Source of the DNA: Isoetes taiwanensis
Taxonomy: Eukaryota > Streptophyta > Lycopodiopsida > Isoetales > Isoetaceae
DNA length: 64,000 nucleotides
Assembly: GCA_021234155.1 (NCBI GenBank)
Contig: JAJEKV010000002.1
Span: 27,025,299-27,089,298 of the forward strand
Direction: 5' to 3'
This document shows, piece after piece, positions 57,881 to 64,000 of the stretch (position 1 is the stretch's first letter; each line of letters begins with the position of its first letter). A program made the position numbers and the translations under genes. The notes below the pieces were generated by a model. It was given only the letters and a program-made list of their open reading frames with translations. It was not told where the DNA came from and did not search any database.

Positions 57881-60800
57881 GTGATCTCATAGCTAAGGCC
57901 ATTGATTTAGCCCATCTCCCTTGCCGTAAAAAAACATGTATATATTTTTTACTATCTCGTTGTTTGAATCGCTAAGATTTTGAAAAAAGGCGGATGAAGC
58001 CAGGGTTAGCTCTTGCATTTGAGTCTGGATCAACCTAGTACTTCACAAAGTCCAAATATAATGCTTTCACACTAACATAGATGTTGTCATCTGCAACAAA
58101 AATTACATGGAAGTGAAAGCCCGCCTTCTAAATTCGACCAAGGTCCAGTACTTAGTTTGGAAAAGAATGCTATCAAAAAAACTGAGATAGAACTTCTTAT
58201 CAAGATGCTTCAAGAGAAAGAAATCACTCTTTAAACCTGTGACCGGCTACTTTGCAACCGCTCTGCATGTTGAATCAGGTATTGATCATGTATTGATCGC
58301 GTTATCATCTTCCATCCATCTGTCCTGAAGAAATGGTAAAACCCCTGACTAAGCATTATCGGGAAAAGAAACAATAGACTAGTAAGCATGTGTTTTTACA
58401 CAGGCTTTAACGTCCATATGTGCAACTTTCGGCAACCGCACATGTTGATATTGGCTTTTGTAATTATTTTTGTTATTGAAATTGTTTAATGACAGTATTA
58501 TTAATGCATTAACTTTGAATTTATAGATTTCAATAGAGAAAACAATGTTCAAAACACAAAACAAAACTTATGCTCAAATTTTAGAAAGATAGATCCAAAA
58601 CTTTTGCTCAAAATATCACCCTTAGAAGTAGTTAAGTACATCAACAAAAAATAGGTACAGAAATGCAAAACACAAAATTTGTCCTAGTCCATTGGCGTAA
58701 ATTAGTTTATGATGGAACTCTAAATATTGATCTCCACATAGTGCACATCATCAACCTAATGTTGTACATTTTTTGGATGCTCCCGTGATATCTTCACTCT
58801 CCTACAGATGACATCTTAGCCGGGGTAAAAGTGATAAATGCACGTGCAAGTCATTGATTTGCCCACGATGTCTCATGACTATCAAACAAGTGAGACAACT
58901 CATTTGAAGGTAGGCTAGTATAATGAAATCAGATATCGCCTCCGGCCGAAACGATTTATAGACTCTAAAATGCACTCCATTATAACATCCCATGCATGTG
59001 AGTTCTTTTAATACTAAAATGCCAAGTCGCCAGTGCACATTGTCGTTTGTCATATGATAAATATTTTAAGTAAATAGGCGCATTTGGCTATTACAAATGA
59101 TGGGGTTATTTGAAAGGCCTATTCTGGTATATCTGTCAAGAATAAGTGGACCTAACTTAAAATCCAAGATATAATGTTTCATATTGGCATCCTATCAAAA
59201 ACTGCATGTGCACTCTTATACACCCCCATTTAGCATTATGAAGTCACAAAATGGATGTATAAACACTTTCCAGATCCTTCTCCAGCAGAGACATTAAACA
59301 TGATACGGAAAGATACTTGGTTGGATCTTATGCCCGCACTCTATATTTGTAAGAACATGATAAATAAGATACTTGATTGGCTCTTATGCCCTTGCTAAGT
59401 ATTTGTTTGAAGAGTATATAAGCCTTTGATTCCATGCTTACAATTCATTAATGGTATTCCAGGAGGGTGACATGTGCCACTTCTTCAATCTTGAAAGACG
59501 TGTAAGAATTCTATTCCACTTTGTACTCGTTACTCTGTTTTTTTACCTGCTTTTCTGAGTAATGGCTGCATGCAGAACACTTGACTGGTTGGATTGGCCT
59601 CAACCATCCTCTATGTTGAGAGAAAGCCCTTGTGGGATTCTTTTCGAAGGTCAAGTGCTTTGCACATCGGCTAGCTTTAGCTTTCGGAAAGAAGTCGACG
59701 AAGGCTTTCACTTATACTAAGGCATCTTTTCAAAAAGCTATAAAGCTTCCTTTTTTCGTCCTTGTCGTCCATAAGTGTCAATTGTAGCCTGTCATAGATG
59801 TCAATTGATATAAATTACATGCCTTTAAATACCATTTTCTTTTTATACTACATAGTGCATAGGATAATATTTTCAACGGTTGTAGTCATGTGCTTTTTTC
59901 TACTTTCTCAAAATCGTTCCTGCTGATAAATGGCCGCGACCGTAGTTGTCTAAAAAAAACAAGGCTAGGAACCTTTTCCACAATGTAGACTCTAAAAGCA
60001 AAAATGCGAACCAACCAACCATACATCCATGCCACAAATTCACACCATACGAATTACTACTAAAGGCATTGTGCGCTGGCTCCGCCGACACTAAATTCTT
60101 GTACATATGAAGAATAATGGCTACATGAGTATGAAATGTATATAGGAAAGCCCATTTGATGGGCCTTCCTGCTGTTGAAACAGGGCGACGCACAGCAGCG
60201 CAGAGCCCTGTTGACACAGCAGGAAAGCCCACTAAGTAGCGCGTCGCCCTGTTTCCACAGCAGAAAAGCCCATTAAATGGGCTTCTGTGCTACATGTTAG
60301 TCATCCAACGGCTGGAGCATAGAATTGCCAAAAAAAAAACAATGAATATTTTGTTATTGTACTTCCTAGAAATGAATGTGTCCTAAAAATTGCCACGTGG
60401 CGGCATAGGGTTGGACGAGAGGCCGAACAACACCTAACTGTTCTATACGTATTTGTACTCTCTTGTCTTGCACCATCGAAGATTGCATGTAGATTTCTTC
60501 TGAAAAAGTTAATAGCTTTCTACCTGGGATATTACATGGAGATTCCTCCCCTCAAGCGCAACAATTAGAAAATGCAAAGCTAGGGATAAAGTATGTAGAG
60601 TATGTTTTTCCACAGCAGAACATAATATCTTAATGCATGAAAAATTTTCTTTGAAGCATGAAGCATTTTCTAAACACGAAACAAAAGGAATGGACAATCC
60701 CCACCCACCTTCTGGGTACGGCTAGTTGAAATCTATTTCTTTAACAACCGAATTTGTTGCGCGTATAGAGCGACATCTGGAACATGCATCAAGTCCATAG

Positions 60801-60960
60801 GAACCGTCCACGTGTCAGAGTCTAAAGCAAGGAACGTCTAAGACTAGAAATAGTACAAATGTCTTTGTAGAGAGACAACACATTATATGTTTTAGCATAT
60901 TCTCAACACAGATTAAAATTAAAATTAATATAATAATAATAAAAATGTTGCCACGCGCCA
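57881..60960. other. Spacer between UGT copies
   Basis: No gene seen. It contains an inverted repeat near 60157-60295 and otherwise AT-rich DNA. Short frames at 58802-59053, 59511-59711 and 59900-60232 have no domain. Confidence 0.5.
60157..60295. repeat. GC-rich imperfect inverted repeat
   Basis: Arms of about 32 bp (tgggccttcctgctgttgaa... against gcgtcgccctgtttccacag...) surround about 45 bp that itself repeats parts of the arm (cagcaggaaagccca). It stands out from AT-rich surroundings and could be a MITE or a hairpin left by nested insertions. Confidence 0.7.
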
Positions 60961-60972
60961 CCCACCATCTCC

Positions 60973-60979
60973 TATATAC
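60973..60979 (+). promoter_or_regulatory. Putative TATA box of the UGT gene
   Basis: TATATAC lies 75 bp before the start codon, in a suitable place for a plant core promoter with a 5' UTR of about 45 bases. Position is the only support. Confidence 0.35.
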
Positions 60980-61047
60980 TGGGGGGAAGGAAAAACGTTG
61001 AACAATATTTTAGGTTACGTCCCCTGTTTCAGGTTGAAGCTCCAGCT

Positions 61048-62541
61048 ATGGCGGACCAAGATCTCTCTCCGGCGCCCCACGCCCTGCTCGTCTCCTTCCC
61101 AATAGCCGGCCACGTTAACCCCACTCTTCATTTTGCATTCCGTCTTCTCGGCCTCGGATTTTCCATTACTCTTGCTGTCAGCGATGCATTCTCTTCCTCG
61201 CTTTCCAAACTCGTTTCCGGCATCGACCTGCTCATTTATCCTGATCCCAAGATTGGCGAGCACAACATAATGGAATTTATTTTTTCTGATCAGTCTTGCA
61301 TTCGAGACGTTGTAGAAAATTTCGCTCATGAGCTCCGTTTGGAGGGTAAAATGAAATCATTTTGCATAATCTGTGACCATGCTTCTCAGTCTTGGGTACC
61401 GGATCTGGCAACAGATTTAAGAGTTCCATATGGTACTTTGTATACTTTTTCGGCTGCAGGTGCAGTTGTGTCGGACAATCTGCCAAAGCTCATATCTGAT
61501 ATTGCAGCTGCAGGTAGATTTTGTTCCCTCTTTTTTTGTTTTTTTCCTTCTAAAGGATCTTCCTTGTTCTTATTTTAACAGCTCATGTTGGTTTTGGCAG
61601 ATGCGAAAGAGCAGAGTAATGGCATTGTTAGCCGGTTGCCTGGATTGCTGCCTTTGGGTCCTTTTGACATACCAAGATTTGTGCGCCCTATTATGGCTAA
61701 TGCCCAAGAATGTTTTAAAAAAGCGCCTGGGGCACCTGCTGCATGGAAATTTGTTAACAGCTTCCAAGAACTAGAGCAAGATGCATTTCAATCTTCCAAC
61801 CTTCTAGCAGTAGGTCCACTACTTCAAGTTGGAGATGGTGCAACAATGTTGAAACTTAATTCTGACAACTTGAAGGAAGATTTCTCATGCCTTGAATGGC
61901 TAGATAAACAGGCACCTTCCTCTGTTCTTTATGTCTCGTTTGGAAGCATGGCTACCATGTCTGTTCTTCAAGTTGATAAATTAATCCAGGCATTCAAAGC
62001 TTCAAACCAAACATTTTTATGGGCTTTGAGACCAGATTTTGTCTCAGATGCTCCAGATTTCTATGTGCAGAACTTGAAACAGCGTATTGGAGATCAAGGG
62101 ATGATCACATCTTGGGCTCCCCAGCAAAAAATCCTTGGACATGAAGCAGTAGGAGGATTTCTAACTCATGGAGGCTGGAATTCTGTAATGGAAAGTATAT
62201 GTATGGGGGTCCCTATGATTGGATGGCCTTGTTATGCAGAACAACATATGAATTGCAAGTACATAGCAGATGGCTGGAAGATTGGAGTTAGAATTTCAAA
62301 GGATGGGCTGATTGAGGAAAAGGAAATATGTGAACTTATCAATAAACTTATGAAAGAGGAAGAAGGAAAAGAGATGAGAAGGAGAGCTATGGAGTTTAGG
62401 GATATGGCCAGAAGATCATGTATGGTGGATGGATCTTCCTTCAAAAATCTGGTGGCCTTCAAGGAGGCCTTGCTTGCACAACCGGATTCTTTTGCAGATG
62501 TTCAATTTGTAAAGCAGGGTGTTCTTTTGCTTGCAAAGTAG
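61048..62541 (+). CDS. UDP-glycosyltransferase (family 1, PSPG box)
   Basis: Two exons, 61048-61513 and 61601-62541, joined in phase by a GT-AG intron of 87 bp, give 468 residues, the normal length. The N-terminus has FPIAGHVNPTLHFAF with His22 in the place of the catalytic base. The PSPG box spans residues 327-370 (WAPQQKILGHEAVGGFLTHG ... WPCYAEQ). Its last residue is Gln, which in this family usually goes with UDP-glucose. The enzyme transfers a sugar from the UDP donor to a small acceptor such as a flavonoid, hormone or terpenoid, in the cytosol. The acceptor cannot be told from sequence. An exon-1 pseudogene copy lies 3.75 kb upstream. An alternative acceptor at 61580 (taacag) would break the frame, so 61601 was chosen. 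Confidence 0.95.
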
Positions 62542-63594
62542 TTGCGGATTGTCCTGCAGATGTGTAATGTATGGTATTTTTATTCAATATATATTTTTGG
62601 TATTCAACCGCATCAAAGATATTTTCGTGTTTCTATACCGTTTATTCTATAATGAATCCATATGCTCTAGGGTGGGGTCGCCCTATTCCGCCCACTAACA
62701 ATTTGTCTAACTCCTCAAAATGCAGCATCAAAGGTATCTGCAGATATTTAAAGAGACATTCCAGACAACAGAAAAAGAAATGTTCTTAAAAAATTGGCGT
62801 CCCCAAGTTATAGGCGTACCTCTAGACAGACATTCCAGACAACATAAAATATCCGAAATGTTCTTTGAAAAACGCCCAAAAAAAAAATACCCGGCGTTTT
62901 TGGACTTAGCCGATTTTTGCCATTTAAGGCTGGGTATAACATGTCAGTGTCCGATATTTACGGCGCTAGACAACAGGAAAAGAAAGGTTCTCAATAGGGG
63001 TCCAGGGAAGGAGGGTTTATGTGAACTTAGGGGTCCACACGAGGGTTTAGGCACGTGACGCTTGGCATAGTAGAGAGGTTTGGGGCACTCCTAATGCTTG
63101 GCATCTCACCAGCTCATGCCAGGGGCAAGGCACATGTGAGGTTTTGATATTCTCCTCGTTTTCCATAGGGGAGAGGAGGGGGCCTAAAAAAAGAGGAGAG
63201 GGCCTCCTAAATTGTTAACGAGAGGGCCTCCACCCTAAAATTTGAAAATGGCCCCCCGCCACGGGGTATATACTAGAAAGAGGTCATATGGCCGTGCCTA
63301 CTAGCGTGGTCGTGACCTCCCATGCCAGATTGCTTAGGTTTCATGCCACTCTATCACGAACACATGAACCTCCTACGCAACTAGCATTTGCAGTCTGGGA
63401 GGCTCAAACGCTGACGCGTTCCTCGCAATGCCTCATGCCTTCCTCGCATTTGCAGGTCTCCAAAACCTCAACAGAGCGATTGGGTGAAGTTTGAGTCCCA
63501 CAGTTGGGCCTGATTAACCTCCTTTATGATTGTTAGTCTTGACCAGCCCCCTTTCTTATTTGCCATGCGCTCCCTCCTCTAGTATTTGTATGTG
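62542..63594. other. 3' flank of UGT, no gene seen
   Basis: Contains a duplicated phrase gacattccagacaac (near 62757 and 62829) and GC-richer spacer from 63050. Chance frames only. Confidence 0.5.
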
Positions 63595-63998
63595 CTATCC
63601 GAAGCTAACCATATCTACCGTTGCTACATCCTTCGTGAGCGCCCTTATGAGCATTTTGTTTGGAACATGAATTGTATGAGCCCTGTTGGACATTTTGTTA
63701 AGAGGCATGTAATAGTCTCTATGGCATTTTGAATTTAAGACGTTTAGATGGGTGCTAAACTTTGATTCAACAATAGCCACCTGAAGGTGGTAACTTTCCT
63801 CAGGCAGTATTGTTTCCAACCTTGTTTTGCCAGTTTGATAGCTTTATCCTTGTCACAATGCCACTTATCAGCTATTTTAAGAGAAGAACTATCCAACAGC
63901 AGGGGATAGATCCTGAAAACTTTGTAACCAATTCTATCTTCCACTGTCCAATTTGTTTGCAGGCCCCTTAACTCTGTTATTGTCTGAACTTTCTCCAT
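63595..63998 (-). mobile_element. Possible LINE fragment at right edge
   Basis: The minus strand has a frame from 63998 ending RKVTTFRWLLLNQSLAPI, which resembles the start of the zf-RVT region of plant LINE ORF2 (a KVxxFxWLLxxxxLP pattern). A second frame, 63819-63595, follows. No catalytic motif is present in the window, and the element would have to extend past the edge. Weak. Confidence 0.35.
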
Positions 63999-64000
63999 TA

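Overview
This window looks like nuclear DNA of a land plant. It holds a gene split into 32 small exons with GT-AG introns, a plant-type UDP-glycosyltransferase with a PSPG box, Ty1/copia and gypsy-like gag sequences, a plant L1-type LINE, a tRNA-headed SINE and AT-rich intergenic DNA. The style of the genes would suit a fern, another seed-free plant or a gymnosperm, but I cannot fix the lineage from sequence alone.

Layout. 1-9.6 kb is mostly non-coding: a cut-off acidic ORF at the left edge, one acidic exon near 2.2-2.5 kb, a LINE 3' fragment at 3.1-3.8 kb, several diverged repeat pairs, and a complete miniature LTR element (TRIM) of 334 bp at 6936-7269. 9640-12726 is a 3.1 kb fold-back element with arms of about 1.4 and 1.7 kb that carry tRNA-like modules. 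12.7-22.9 kb is an accessory region. It has a decayed plus-strand ORF with an HGKGEHDG motif, a minus-strand RING-finger gene with consensus SUMO sites, a minus-strand FCP1/NIF-like HAD phosphatase with a frameshift, a SINE, and a plus-strand gene with all three motifs of a Rep-type HUH endonuclease. That last gene is the most unusual item in the window.

23.8-41.6 kb is a complete exportin-4 (XPO4) gene on the minus strand. I could follow 32 exons with consistent reading phase to a 1227-residue protein. Introns 13 and 28 each contain a full LTR element with perfect 5-bp target duplications, a primer binding site and only gag coding. Both lie in the same direction as the host gene. Upstream of XPO4 exon 1 is a broken copia element (gag, protease, integrase) that stops in a long CT microsatellite.

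47.2-54.7 kb is a full-length but mutated LINE with a 16-bp target duplication and a poly(A) tail. 57.3-62.5 kb holds a UGT pair: a truncated pseudogene copy and an intact two-exon gene 3.75 kb downstream. The right edge carries another LINE fragment.

Functionally, the two well supported host genes are XPO4 (nuclear transport) and the UGT (small-molecule glycosylation). The rest is largely mobile DNA or genes probably derived from it. All exon limits were read by eye from splice sites and reading phase.
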